Origin: Glomus cerebriforme
Taxonomy: Eukaryota > Glomeromycota > Glomeromycetes > Glomerales > Glomeraceae
Length of the DNA stretch: 64,000 bases
NCBI GenBank assembly: GCA_003550305.1
Contig: QKYT01000052.1
Coordinates: forward strand, 48,718 to 112,717
Direction: 5' to 3'
The first letter of the stretch is position 1; each line of letters starts with the position of its first letter. This document shows positions 1 to 13,091 of this stretch, piece after piece. Both the position numbers and the translations under genes were made by a program. Under the pieces are notes generated by a model. That model ran no database searches. It had not been told where the DNA came from and worked only from the letters and a program-made list of their open reading frames with translations.

Positions 1-1441
1 TTTTAATAATTTATTATTATTATAATATGGTTCATTGGCAAATGAAATATTTAAATGTTCCATAATTATCCCACATAATATTTTAATATGGAAAACATTT
101 TTTATTTCATGCCTAAAAAAATAATCCTTGTTCTCAAGATCATCAAAAAAAAAAAATTTTTTTTTTTTCCTGATCATTGAGAAAGATAATAGATATATAG
201 AGGGAAATGGATGGATAGACTACCTGTACTCCCAACATCTTACACGAAGTAAGAAACGAAGGACATCAGACTGCTTCTTCTTGTAAAGTTCTTCGAGATA
301 TTTGTAAGCTATTTAAAAAAAAAAAAAAAAAAAAAATTTTTTTAAAAAAAAAATCAATATTTTAAATTATACTCAAATCAAATATATTTATTTATTTATT
401 TTGATTTTAATTTTTAATACATACCACCCATATTGTCCTAGGCTCTTGGACTATTCAAGAAATATAATAAATTCATTCACGAAAAAAAATACATATAATA
501 ATTAAATTTTGGATTAATTAACAAATCTTGATAATTCTTGTAAATAATTGATACATTCTTTAAAATTTTTTATAGTTAATTCTATTCTCAAGAATCCCTA
601 TTTTTTTTAACGAAAAAAAACTCAATATTTACCTTTCAATTAAGACGAAGCAATGGATAGAGGAAGATTTTCAACTTTTCGCATCTGATTGATTAAAAAA
701 AAAAATTTTTAGTAACGTGATGATATAGACCAATAATAGGCGAAGTTTTCAAATTAGTGCAACACCAATCATTTCACGTGATTTTGGCCGGCATTAAGGG
801 TTTTTTTTAGTGTACGCAAAGATTAGGCCAAACCAATTAGAAAGTTTGTTTAATACTATATAACCCCCTCTTTTGATTTTTTGATGAGTTCGAACAACAT
901 AAATTTTTGGCCAGAATTAGCAAATTCTTGCCAAAATTTCAAGAAAAAAAACAAAATTATAGCCCTAGATTTTGGTCTCTTATGTTAAACAAACTTTTTA
1001 GCCACATATTTCCAGTAACTTTTTAAATCATAAAAAATATTATAATTTGATAGTAAATTGTTTTAATTTATTTTGATTATTTAATAAAATCTATTTAAAA
1101 AAAAATATAGAATTCTTAAAATTTTTATTTAAATTCTTATTAAATTTCATTTTTATTTTTTTTTTAATATTAAATTCATTAAAATGTATAATAAAAATAT
1201 GGATTTTATTTAAATCTGTAAAGTAAAAATTAATATAAAAAATATTTTTTTTTTTTTTTTGTGAAGATAACTTAATAAAATCAGGTTTATTAAGTAAAGT
1301 AAGTTATATAGAAAATCACCAACTCTAACCAGACTATTTAAAATAATATTTCTTTTTCCACTTTAAAGGCAAAAATCCCTAACTCATTACACTTATACCA
1401 TATAGGTCCTTAGAGTGAGGTCATATTACCAAGTCTTCTTA
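1..1441. other. Gene-free AT-rich flank
   Basis: I see no supportable gene here. The stretch has several A/T homopolymers (for example around 150-170 and 316-350) and a nested inverted-repeat structure at 838-1000, listed separately. Short open frames do not resemble proteins. Confidence 0.6.
838..1000. repeat. Nested inverted repeat (foldback, 163 bp)
   Basis: Arms 838-854 and 984-1000 are reverse complements at 15 of 17 positions. Inside them, 901-918 and 923-939 form a second imperfect palindrome with one indel and one mismatch. The arrangement suggests a small foldback or MITE-like relic, but no target-site duplication was found, so its origin is uncertain. Confidence 0.45.
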
Positions 1442-2678
1442 AATAAGACATTGGGGTGTGCTGTCAATCAATCAAATCAAAACTATATATNGTATCATAT
1501 GAAAGTTTACTATTGAAGATTTTTTCATATTAAGCTATTTTATATTATATAGTNTAACTGGCCTTATAATAAATTTCTTATTAAATTATCATATTTTTAT
1601 TTTTTAATAACTCTGAATCCTTCTTGACATTATCATTTCAAATTTTGNGAAAATATTCAAAATAACTGCCTCTTCNATAAAATACCCTGTTTTTTCAAAA
1701 AAAAAATCAACAATATTATTAATACTTTGAAAACAGTTAAATAAANAATTTGACTNAAAAAAAATTTTTTCTTTAGNNAACTTTCAAAAAAAGCGAGGTA
1801 ATGCATGTTACTCTAAGTCATTATATATTCATTCATATATTTGGCATTACTTCAATGCTAATAGAACATGAGTTATTTAATTTTTAAGTTTTCGAATATT
1901 TTAATGGGAAATGCCACATATTTTAAAACAAGCTTACCACTTGAAAAGAGCACGTGAAATTCAAGCTCAAAAGTCAAAGAAGAAGAAAAATAATAAAAGG
2001 AGAAAGATTAATGAAGTTATAAATAAGATAGATGAATCAAAACTTGACAATACTTTAGAACTGATAACAAAACTACCAGAATTAAGCAAAGAACAATTTA
2101 GTTTAATTTCTTGAAGAAGAATTACCAGTTGCAAATCATCTTATTAGAACTATGCGTTATCTTAAAGGTCTAAATGAAGGAAAACTTATTTCTCCTTATT
2201 TTCAAAATAAGGCTCAGGTCAAGAGACTTTTCAACAAACTAGATTTAAAAACACATGCAAATATGTCATTATCTCTTAAACAATCAAAACTTCAGTTAGC
2301 TTCAAGCAAGATTGAAGTAAAAAATTTGGCAGCAGGTCTTGAAAAAATACGGGCTTAAAGAAAGGTACAAAAAATATTCCATTGCAAAATATTCAGCCAT
2401 CACAATTCAGAACAGAAATTGCTTCAATTTTTTTTAATAATTTATTGAATATGTAAAAAAAAGCCATTCAAATATTTGCTAATTTACAAATAATAAATTT
2501 ATAAAAAATTAGTGACGTAATGTAAATTTTGAAAAAAATACCAGAATAAACCATACTAATATTAGTATTTAAATCAAAACTATATTGGAATTACAAAAAA
2601 ATCTTCAATAGTAAATTTTCATATNGTACCATATATAGTTTTGATTTGATTGATTGACAGCGCATCCCAATAAGACAT
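1442..2678. mobile_element. TIR element with 10-bp target duplication (Mutator-like)
   Basis: The element body runs from about 1452/1453 to 2668. Its ends, 1453-1525 and 2596-2668, are near-perfect reverse complements for about 73 bp; the outermost bases are GGGGTGTGCTG on the left and GGGATGCGCTG in reverse complement on the right. The same 10-mer AATAAGACAT sits directly outside both ends (1442-1451 and 2669-2678), as expected of a target-site duplication. A 9-11 bp duplication with long TIRs is typical of the Mutator (MULE) superfamily; that assignment is inference. The interior holds a frameshifted small coding remnant and several N bases (for example 1491, 1553, 1777-1778, 2625), so this copy is probably non-autonomous and assembled from repetitive reads. 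Confidence 0.8.
1911..2358 (+). pseudogene. Frameshifted coding remnant inside the TIR element
   Basis: Two adjoining open frames lie head to tail inside the element: 1911-2114 (67 codons, Lys-rich, coiled-coil-like) and a second frame open from about 2107 to 2358. The second frame picks up where the first stops, so a single frameshift near 2104-2116 probably split one ancestral frame. I do not recognise the protein. It is basic and rich in Lys, Leu and Ser and shows no visible DDE triad, so it may be only a fragment of a transposase or accessory protein. Polarity is plus relative to the window. Confidence 0.45.
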
Positions 2679-5045
2679 GCTCTAAATCTTTCTCATACCC
2701 CAGTGCTAAAAACCAAAAATAATCCCTTCAATCAGTCTTTTTGAATCTTTCTTTAACTGCATTACTCTTCACCCAGTTTATCTGAATCTCTTTTTAACAT
2801 TCTTAGATTTTTAATGAAGACTAGCTTAAAATATTGATAAGTTTATAAAAATCAGATATTAGTGTCAATTTTCAGGATAAAGAGTAAGTTCCATTTGGAT
2901 TTTCAAACTAATATGAAACATTTTAAGAAGATTTATAAAAGCTGGCTACTAGTACTAACCTTCAGGAAGAAGAAATTATCTAAAGATAACTAATACTAAA
3001 AATATAATTAAAGAAACAAAACTATTTTACTTCTATTCCTTTATCCCATCAAACTAGTTTCTAATAGTACTATTTCTATCTAAAAACCTATGCCATAAAT
3101 ATACTTAGTGATATTCCTTCTGAATAAGCCAATTCCTAATGGTATCTCTAAATATTTTCCAAAGAATTAAGTCAACTGCTTATATAAAAGATGGCCCATT
3201 ATTCAGTCCAGATTGTCCTTTTCTAAGAATCTTGATTCTTGATATATCTATTAAAAAAAATTCTCTCAGCACCATGATTATTCCTATCAATTTACTATAT
3301 AAATATATTCCAATACTGTACTTATGTTTTTTTATATACTTTTTTTGAATTTTCCAATAATAATACGTTACATTACTTTAAAGGACTAAAAAAAAGGATT
3401 ATTAACTGTGAAATAAAAACTAAAGAAATGTAACAACAAGAGAACTAATCATCAATAAGTGATTAACTATCAATTATTTTCTCCAATATTCCTATTCTGT
3501 TCGCTTTGAGAACTGATATCACACAAATTTAACAAAATATTTTTGAGAACTCAAGAAAATTTAGGTAAAATGTTAGTTTTACCAATAGAATCTTTTGCTG
3601 GATCTTTTCAATTTGTCTTCATGAGTACCAAAAAAACTGATATTCTACTATTTTTCCATTAACTAAAATAAAAATAAATTTTTTAAGAAAATTATTTACC
3701 AAATTTAAATACCAAAAAAGACTTTCCTTGCTATATTAAGCTCATATGTCAACTTTGTGAAAAGTGCTTTACTTCCAAAAAAACTTTACACTAGTCCACT
3801 TTTGGATCTACCAAAAGTAGCCACAAGTCCTATTTTTCTGTCTTGTGCTTGTAAAAAGTACCTTAGAATACCAAACGGCCTTTTAGGTATCAACTTGAAA
3901 TAAGACATAGGTGATTGAAAGTTATCATGAATCTGGTTTGTGAAGAAACTTGGTAAACCAGAAACTATTATCCATATTTTCTAAAGTTTTTTAGTTAATT
4001 CCAGTAATGTAAAACAACTTTTTCTAGGATTAAAAAACTGCTTTCTTAGTGCAAAATGGCAAAAAGCACAACTTTTCTTTTCCAAACTTCTTGAAAGAAA
4101 TGGGCATAGGGATCAGTAGGAAGAGTTACCCCCGTATCTGAAAAAAAAATAATTGAATTATAAAATATAACTATAAAATATAATTAATTTGTTTTCTAAT
4201 TTAATTAAAAATCTTTAATAATTGATAATTTATTATTATTCATTTATATTATTAATTTTTAATTCATATAAAAGTAAAGAATAAGAATGTATTACTTATT
4301 TTTTATTATAAATTTACAATTTTCTTTCTAATATTTAAAAATTCACTGGATTTTTAATAAAAAAAACCATAATGGTATAATTTTATATTTATAAAATTAG
4401 TTTTTATAATAAAAATATATATATTTATTTTTAACTTTTATAATCAAATTTTTTACTTTTACAAATTAACAAATTTTAAAATTATTTTTAAAATTTTTTG
4501 TATATCATAATTTAGCATCCTTTTTTTTTTACAAGAATTTGCGGTATATTTTTATGATTATTAATATTAATTATCATGCTCCGTATATTTAACATAATTG
4601 CCAATAAGTTGGTTATTTTGGTTATTTTAAAATATCAATAAATAAGCTATTATTTACTATTCAACGTGTCACACGATAATATCATTATTAATATTATAAT
4701 TAATTATTTAGTCACTTAGTCATTTTAAATTATAAAAGAAAAAAATAACTTGATATATTTATATAAATTTGAACTAATTTATTTATCTTAAAGTTAAATT
4801 TTTAAAATAATATTATTCTAGTTTTTTTTTTTTATTTATTTAATTATTTTATATACTGTAAATCACTTAATTTGTATTTTGTAAGAAAAAAGTAAATAAT
4901 TATAATAAAATAAATGGTTGTTAAATAATAAATATTAAAAATCATAAAAATCCTAATCTATTTAATCTAAAAATTATCTTAATGGAATATGTATTATTAT
5001 TTTATTGTAAAATTCAATTTTTTACAAATCACTATCACCCTATAA
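2679..5045. other. Intergenic AT-rich region, no gene seen
   Basis: This is 2.4 kb without a credible gene. The only sizeable open frame (3139-3348) is hydrophobic AT-rich readthrough. From about 4140 to 5000 the sequence is almost pure A/T. The 3' flank of the minus-strand WD40 gene begins just below 5046. Confidence 0.6.
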
Positions 5046-6780
5046 CTATTCCTCATCACTTCCTATTAATTCGGCCAATTCACGTTCTTCTTCCTCAGTT
5101 AATAATGAAGAGTTGGCTTCTGTTTTGATTGGAACTGATTTCTGTGATGATTTTTTGTTTTTAGCTTTCGTAGTGGTGTCAGTAGCTTGAATATCTTTTG
5201 CTATATTAAAATAAATCATTAATATGTAAAAAATTAAATACTAACAGACAGGATAACTTATTTATAAATACCTGCAAGAGACCATTTTCTTATAGTACAA
5301 TCCAAAGAACCCGTATACAATGTAATCCCTCTAACAGCCATACATGCCACTTCATCAAAATGACCTTCAAATTCATTAATTAATTTTCCACTCTAATTAA
5401 AAAAAATTATGTTTTAGTATATATATATACATTTTAAGTATTAAAGGTACCGTATTTTATCGAGATTAAGCATCTCATGAAAATTGGGAGAATGCTTAAT
5501 TTATTGTCTTTTTTTATTAATATACTTATGATAATTTGTCTTGGCTTAATTTCGATAAAATACAGTTATATTTAAGGAAATTTTCTATACAAACTCCAAT
5601 CTCAAAAACTCTAATAATCTCATCACGTGATCCAGTGATGACATACGGTCCAATCACCACGAGACATTTAACAAAATCCGTATGTGTAAAAGTCGTATCT
5701 GGTTCACCAGTCTAATAATCAATTACATCAGACAATCAGAAGGGAAATATAATAACGTAACAAATAAACAATATATAATAAAAATATTACTTCTAAATTC
5801 CATCTTTTTACTGTTTTATCAGCTGATGCTGAAATATAATTATAATTTTTAAAATAATTTTTTTTTTTTGTAAATTTCGAAATACAATAACAAAATCTGA
5901 ATACTTACCTGTCCACATTTCTTCATCAAATATTTTCAATGCATAAACATTTGTCAAATGTCCTTTAAACACCTGTAAACATTCTCCTGATTTTACATTC
6001 CATTTTCTAATATCTCCATCTGATGAAGCAGAAAACAAAAAAGTTTCTGTTTCATCAAAGGCAAGATCCTCTATACCACGAGAATGTCCGTTGAACGTTT
6101 TTAATTGTTCGCCGGTTACAAGATTCCATGAACGAATAGATTTGTCTGAGGAACCTGAATAAAGGGTTGATGTAATATGAGAAACTGCTAATGATTTCAC
6201 AAAATCAGTATGTGCAGCAAAGGTATGAATGGATTCTTTAGTCTAAATTTGATTTATAATAATTGATCACGAACATAAATTAAATTAGTCAAATCTTAAT
6301 AAAACTCTTACGAATTCAACTTATTTAGTTTATTTACCTTTGTATCCCATTTGATGAGAATTTTATCCCATGATCCAGTTATAAGAAATTCTTCACCATC
6401 TTTATACCATAAACCAATACAAGTAACTGGTCCAGTATGTCCCTTAAAAATTTTAACGGTTTTTCCAGTCTGATAAAAGTGGATTTAGTAATCATTGAGA
6501 ACTTTTGACGGCGGTTTTAAAAAAACATAACGTTTGTTTCTTAGCATACCAGCAAGTTTATCTTTTTCGCAACGAAACCTGACTCTCCGATATAAGCATA
6601 TTCCGAATCTTCTGCTTTTTCGGATAGTAGCAAGCATAAGACTTTAGAAGTACATTCTATTGGGTCACCAGCTTTATTTCCTCTTTTAGCTGCTCGACGT
6701 TCTTGAGTTGCCAAGTCGCTATCAGTCTGAAAAAAATTATCAGCACTATTTCCTATTTGTGGTCCAACTGGTATAGACAT
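5046..6780 (-). CDS. WD40-repeat beta-propeller protein
   Basis: Seven exons (complement): 6550-6780, 6338-6469, 5909-6242, 5791-5828, 5595-5711, 5272-5392, 5046-5200; 1128 nt, 375 aa. After a short N-terminal region the protein is a run of WD40 repeats with repeated Gly-His and Trp-Asn/Trp-Asp blade endings (KGHTGPVTC, LIKWDTK, IRSWNL, IRKWNV, VKRWNL), giving a single propeller of about six to seven blades. The C-terminus is a Lys/Ser-rich linker followed by an acidic motif, LTEEEERELAELIGSDEE. Such propellers scaffold protein complexes. I cannot assign an orthologue; the acidic tail may help identify one. Exon 4 is only 38 nt. The intron at 5393-5594 contains a MITE-like palindrome. The start is the first Met of the open exon and is followed at once by in-frame conserved sequence. 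Confidence 0.88.
5448..5568. repeat. MITE-like inverted repeat inside a WD40 intron
   Basis: Arms 5448-5471 and 5544-5568 are reverse complements over about 24 bp with two or three differences; both read TACCGTATTTTATCG-like inward from the ends. The 121-bp unit lies wholly inside the intron 5393-5594. TA at both outer ends would fit a Tc1/mariner-type MITE, but that is inference. A partial match to the arm (ACCGTATTTTAT) also occurs near 10244. Confidence 0.6.
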
Positions 6781-7336
6781 TATGATTTTAGCTAAAATAA
6801 GATATTAAATAAAATCGATAAATAGAGTTTGAATTACCGAAAAAAATATCAATCATTTAATCATTATGCATGCCCCTAATTTTAATCATACTAGGCAGAA
6901 ATTCATTAACTGATAATACATTTTAAAAATTTAAAATATATTTAAAAATTAATTTTGTAAAATCAATTTTTCGAAAACTATTATGACAATAGCCGTTTTA
7001 ACCTAAAAGAAACTTCTTGTTATAAATTTGTTCACATTATAAATTTTAGAATTTATATCCGCAGATCGTTACTCGCGGATCGTGAATTAGTGAATAAACA
7101 CTTAATTCTAAATTCATGTATATAGATAATAATGTAATAATAATCATGATAAAAATAAACGTATATAGGAATTATTTATTTTCTTTTTTTGTAATTTAAA
7201 AATATGTATGGGGAATAAATAAATGTGTAGAAAAATGATGCAATGCGATATTTAAATATATAGTGTTAAATAAAATAAACATAAATGTTCGTCTAAGGAT
7301 TATATAAAAATATAAAAAAAAATTTATCTATATCTT
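6781..7336. other. Spacer between two minus-strand genes
   Basis: This 556-bp AT-rich spacer should hold the promoter and 5' leader of the WD40 gene and the 3' UTR of the LRR gene. No gene or clear motif was seen. Confidence 0.5.
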
Positions 7337-9882
7337 TTATTTAGGAATTCTGCCACGTAAATACTCCATTATAGCAGCAGTGCCTTGTTGAACAATAGTA
7401 TATCTAGGTACTCTAAAAGAATTTCCTTCAACTAATAAAGTTTTAATCGATCTAATATTACCTAATGTTGGAGGTAAATGTCCAATATTATTATTAGATA
7501 CATCAACAACTTCCATATTTTCAAAAGTCGAAGTAGTAATCGAAGTTAAACTATTAGAGGTAGCAAGGAATGTTATAAGTTTTGGGAAAGGTAATTTTGC
7601 CGGTAATTCAGCAATACGGTTGTTATTAACATTAAGAATTTGTAAATTTGGAAATGCTGTATGGTCAGATTCACCAGGTAAAGAATTAAGTTGATTTGCT
7701 GATAAATCCAATGTATTAAGATTTGGAAAAACTATAGAAGGATCATCAAATGACGGGAAAGAAGTAAATTTATTATGATCCAAATGAAATGTTGTAATTG
7801 TATTTAGATACATTTTGAATCCAAGTGGAATTGTTTGAAATGTATTAAATGACAATAAAACTGTTGTTGGTTTAAAGGTAAGCTCTTCCAAATCCTCTTG
7901 AGTTATGTCAGACAAATTTTTCTTTGAAAGATCTAAAGATTTCGATGCTACTCCTTGTTGAGTAATCGTTCCTAAAGCTCCTGAGGTTTTTAGCCCAGAA
8001 TCACTAGGAGATCTTCGACTTCCCACGCGTCCAGGATGTTGACCTGATTCAGGGATTGTAGGACCTTCCATATTATTAAGATCTAAATGAAATAAAAGTC
8101 GGTTAATCTTAGTTAATATTCACAAATTCATTTGTTTTTTTTGACCAGTGAAAAATAGAAATATAGTGTACAATTTTTTCCAGCTGATCAACCATCCATA
8201 ATTTCACTTCCTAACTTTCTAAGATAAAAAACTTTTTGGGATTACAGAATTAACTTACCAACTGTAGTAAGTCTATCTTTTAATGTTTTCAATAATGCAG
8301 CTGTAGATTTGGGACCTTTTGGAGCATTTTTCAGAGGATTGCCTTCCCATGCTAAAACATCCAAATTCAATAAACCCAGTTCAGCAGGTAAATATTTTAG
8401 TGCATTATTACTTAAATCCAATCTTTTAATATTTTTTAATGCAATCAATCCTTCAGGAATTTCTGTAAATTTATTATCTCCCATATCCAAAATTTCAAGA
8501 TTTGGTGTTGTATGTAATAAAGGACCAAAAGATTCAATTCTGTTCAATGACACGAGTAATTCTTTAAGTTTTGGTAATTTAATTGTTGGATGAAAAATTG
8601 AGGCATCTTGTGATTCATCCAAAGCTTTTATTTTATTTTGACGAGCATTTAATCTGTTTTAGTCAAACAAAAAACTATTAAAATAAAATTTCAAAAAAAA
8701 AGGTAAAAAAAAAAAATTGAAAAATACCTTGTTAAAGATGGTAGAATAACTGTTTGTCCATCCAGATCCTTAAAAACTATCTCAAGTTGATTTTCACTAA
8801 CTTCTAATTCTTCTAAATATGTCATTCCGCTTAATGCTAAACCAGGAATTTCTTTTAATTGATTTTTTGAAAGATTAAGTTTTCTTAAATTTTTTAAGTT
8901 TGAAATCTCTATTGGTAATCCAGTAATTTTATTTTGTGAAATATCAAGAATTTCCAATTTAGATAAGTTACCAAAAGCTGAGTCCAATACATCTGAAAGA
9001 TTGTTTGATGCTATTTGCAATTCTACCAAGGATTGAAGATAAGTTAAGCAATTCGGGAGCTTGCTAAATTTATTATTTGATAAATTGAGTATTCCTAAAT
9101 TTTGTAATTGGCCAAATTCATCAGGGAGAGTTGACAACTGATTATTATGAAGCTAAATAAAATGAAAATAAATGAATTAAAAATTATGAATAGTAATTAA
9201 TAAAAATTTATTCACAATAAATTTTACTTACATCTATGAAAGCCAACGCAGAGAATTCAATTATTCTCTTATCAATCTTTTCGATGACATTATCAGCGGC
9301 AACTAAACGAATCAGATCTATTTGTTCGTACCAAACATCTGAAGAACCTCCAGTGAAATCGATAGTAATATTCTTTGTATCAACTTCATACATTTTCCAT
9401 ACTTCTTCCGGAATCTCTTTTAATGAACGATGGGAAATATTGAGACGTCCTAAATTTAAAGAAATCAAATAAGTTAAAAATTAAAGACTTCAAATCAACA
9501 TAACATAAAAGGAAAAGAGTCAAATACCAGAAGATTTGGCTTGCTTAATAATAACATTCAAACTTCTTGATCCTCCATCACTTTGTTCTTCTTGTTGAAC
9601 AGCTTTATTATTCGCTTTCCTCAATTTTGCTTGAGCAATAGCATCCCTAACGGATGATGATGCTGCTGGTCGCACGGATCTTGGTGTTGTGGATGAAGGT
9701 GATGGTGATCTTGAAGTTCGTGACGATGGTTTCTTTGGTGATAAAGTATTGGATGATGTTGATCCAGATAATGACGAATGATTTTCTAGTTGTGGCGATC
9801 TTTTAGGTTTAGGTGTGGTGGGTTTTGTAGTAGAATTGTCATTCTTTGATGACCCACGAGGTCCAGATGATGTTTTTCGCAT
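7337..9882 (-). CDS. LRRC40-like leucine-rich repeat protein
   Basis: Five exons (complement): 9528-9882, 9232-9449, 8728-9152, 8259-8653, 7337-8082; 2139 nt, 712 aa. Residues 1-118 are low-complexity, rich in Ser, Thr and Pro. The rest is a continuous array of typical LRRs (LxxLxLSxNxLxxLP), interrupted near the middle by a short Pro/Ser/Gly linker. The C-terminal block YTIVQQGTAAIMEYLRGRIPK resembles the conserved end of animal LRRC40, which has about 600 residues; the extra length here is the N-terminal extension. The LRR horseshoe should mediate protein binding; no catalytic domain is visible and the molecular role is unknown. The splice junctions keep the LRR periodicity intact, which supports the model. 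No signal peptide, so probably cytosolic or nuclear. Confidence 0.88.
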
Positions 9883-12800
9883 TTGATAAATTGATGATGA
9901 TAAATGTTTAAAAATTGCTGTTTGAATTTAATATTTAAATGTTAAATATTTATAAAAAGAACGGATAAATTGTTGAGAAGATTAACAAACCTTAATAATG
10001 TTAAGAAAGATATAAAATTATCACGTTTATGATTTGTGAATGATAATTTTTTACTGGTCGCGAATAATATAAAAAATAGATATATCGGTTATTTTGAAAC
10101 AAATCTTAAGTAAGACTCCGACAAATTTTACCAGAATGCGTGAAAAAAAAAAACAGAAAAAAAAGTAACGAGCTTATTTCAGTAAAAGTTAAGGAAAGAA
10201 CTCCTTTTTTTTAAGTTAGTTTTTGAAAATTATCTATAAAACTACCGTATTTTATGTTTTTATATTTTTTTTCAAAAAGTTGTTTTTTCTTTTTACTAGC
10301 ATTTTTGTAGCACAGAACCAATTAGGAAATTTTTAAATGATTCACCACAATTATGACCCAATTAAAAAATGAATAAAGTCGTAAATCAATCGTTTTGTCA
10401 AAATACACATTTAACGATATTTTCATATGAACTTACATAAACATAAATAATGAACATATTTTTAAAGTATTGAATGCAAGGTTAAATTAAATTCTTAATT
10501 TAAATTATAACTTTTGTCCAACTTCATATATAACATACAGTACATTATTGTTATTTATTCGTATTTTGTAAATAATAAATATTTAAAAAGTTACATGTCA
10601 AACTTATCATAAAGAAAAAAACAGTACCAATAAAAATTCTAATGAAATTTCAAATTGCCATGTTTCAAGCAACTTTTATCTCGTATCATGTCATTATAAC
10701 TATCATAGGGATTAGAGTCGAGAATTTGATTAGACAACTCGGTTTGATTTTTGAATTAAACTGAATTTATATATGCCAAATCATCTTATATACATTCTGT
10801 AGCGATCTCGAGGCACAAAACTTTAGTACTCGCAGTATGATTGAATCGTAGATTAGAAGTTTTTAATCTAATATAAATATATGTAAAAATTACTATTTAG
10901 GATTAATAAATCATAAATCATAAAACCGGCATAAATAATGATTTAATTTAATCAAAACAAAAAATTTCATTCTTTAAAATGCGGGGGATAAACAAAACAT
11001 TACTTGTAAAAATTAAATTGTAATATATTAAATTAAATATGTGTTGTAAATTTATCGGATCGGAATAGTAGAATATCAAATTATCCGGCCACAAAATTAT
11101 CATTATACGCCACAAGGTTCCTAGAGAGTTACCGCATTGAGTTAGAAGCAGTCCCGCGGAATATATATATTACATATACTTATATATACTACTATATTAA
11201 AAATAATTACTAGGGAGGCACGTGCGTGGTTTAAAACAAATTTCAGAACAAAAGGTTTTAATTATTTTTAATTGATTTTTATTGGCTTAAAACAGTTTTT
11301 TGATAAAACTAGATACTTTAACATATATTATTCCTTCAACAGAAATTGTTGCTGTAAAGTAGCCAACATAGTTTTCTAATGCCCTTAACTTTCGACATTT
11401 CTTGTTGAATCAATAATTTTCATGTTTTCTCTCTTCAATGGTACCTCCTCTTTTAGAAAAGTATGCTAAATTAAATCATTATTCACATAAGCCAAAAACA
11501 TATACTCGAAAATAATAAGGGTGATACAAATCATTAACCTATCTATGTATATTTATGATAGTTTTGCGTATAAAGATCTTCAGAATGAGATTCAACATTT
11601 TCTTATTTTGGATATTTTGGATTTTTGAAAGTTAAAACTAAATATATATATGTACAATATATACAGCATTGAATTAGTCATACATTGATCAATAAGTTCG
11701 CTGGTTCTTTCAATGTCAACGTTACAAATTTGGAATGAATGTAAATAACTAAAAATGGAATTTATTATTAGACGTTATTCAGTGCAATTACAATCACATG
11801 ATAGATATCTGCCAATAAAAATCAAATGTCCAAATGTCAAATTCTCAAAAGACAGTCTTTCAAAAGTTCTAATAAAGATAATTCACCTTCCTTGTTTGCG
11901 ATTTAGATTTTGGAGATGAGTAGAAAAAAAACAGGGAGACATTTATTATAAATGTTTGTTACCTTTATTAATTATAAACATATATAATTTCATCCAAAAA
12001 GGAAAAATTATACCGTGAGATTTTCAAAAAAATAAAGCATCAGACGCGATAAAAACTGATTTACGTTCTAAGTCGAATGAAGAATCAAGAATGTTAATAA
12101 CATTAAGACATCTATTATCAATAAATACATTTAAGATTGAAAAAGAAAAAAAACGCGCATTGATTTCCATAAATGGAAATTTCCCTGAACAAAAGTATTT
12201 TAAGATTCTTAACGGTAACAATGATGACAATGGGGACAATGTATGGATTGCAAATTATTAGCATGATTTTTATTTCTTTTTTTGGGTAATTAAACCATTT
12301 GACTAGTAATAATATAGATTGGAAGTGGATTTACAGTTGTTTAACTTATCTATCTTGGAGCATGTTTCTTTTTCCCACCATCTCAATTGTTCGCATTTTC
12401 GATTGGCCTTTCTATCCTTTCTATAAATATCCATATATTCTTCCATCCAGACAACAACATTTGATGGTTAAAATGCGGCTGAATAAAATTGTTACACAAA
12501 TAATTTATACAATTTCGGTTAGCTATTCTTATTTAGTTGTCCTTTTTGGACATAATGTTCTATCGAAATTTAACAAAGACGAAAGATTAATCTCATTCTG
12601 TTACCTAATTATATCTTTATTCATCTTTTGACTTCACATTAGAAAATCACATTCCAGCAAATTCATTTGATTTTTTTATAAAAAAATGTTGTTTCTATTC
12701 AAAATTCACTTTTAAAGTAAGCTTTTCGTAAACCAAAATCTCAGAGGCTGTAGATAATCTGCTTCAGTGGTTGCACAATTCTTTACATTTAGACACCACA

Positions 12801-13091
12801 ATAATTTCAAAACGATTTTTGCTAACCAGAAGTTATCACATTTGGCGTATTTTTAGTAATTATTATCTCACGGTTTCATTTGAATTAACTAAAAGGAGGC
12901 GGTCGGCCGATTAGGAAAAGAATATATGCACGGTCAGGTCACTTTTTCTATTATTCAATTGTGATACCCCCTTACAAAATATTATTAACTTTTTTTTGTA
13001 CTACTACTAATTGATATATTAATTGTCTGCCTTCCACTCTTTTTTTTTAAAAAAAATTTTTGTAAAATAGTTTATTTATATACACGTTAAA
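9883..13091. other. 3.2 kb intergenic region, no gene supported
   Basis: This divergent gap separates the LRRC40-like gene (minus) from the SMP/C2 gene (plus) and should contain both promoters. Two frames looked possible (12024-12245 plus without a good start, and 12299-12631 plus, 110 aa), but neither shows a domain or splice context. An isolated ACCGTATTTTAT motif near 10244 matches the MITE arm at 5449. Confidence 0.5.

Noticed and set aside
3139..3348. 69-codon plus-strand frame
   Set aside because: AT-rich hydrophobic text with no splice context or domain, inside repeat-like intergenic DNA.
3899..3908. Third occurrence of the 10-mer AATAAGACAT, which flanks the TIR element
   Set aside because: No TIR sequence lies beside it, and such a 10-mer is not improbable in AT-rich DNA; probably chance.
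12024..12245. Open plus-strand frame opposite a minus-strand frame
   Set aside because: Both strands are open, which usually reflects composition; the start is poor and no family is recognisable.
12299..12631. 110-codon plus-strand frame rich in Ile, Tyr and Phe
   Set aside because: No domain, no upstream or downstream exons and no conserved motif; probably chance in AT-rich sequence.
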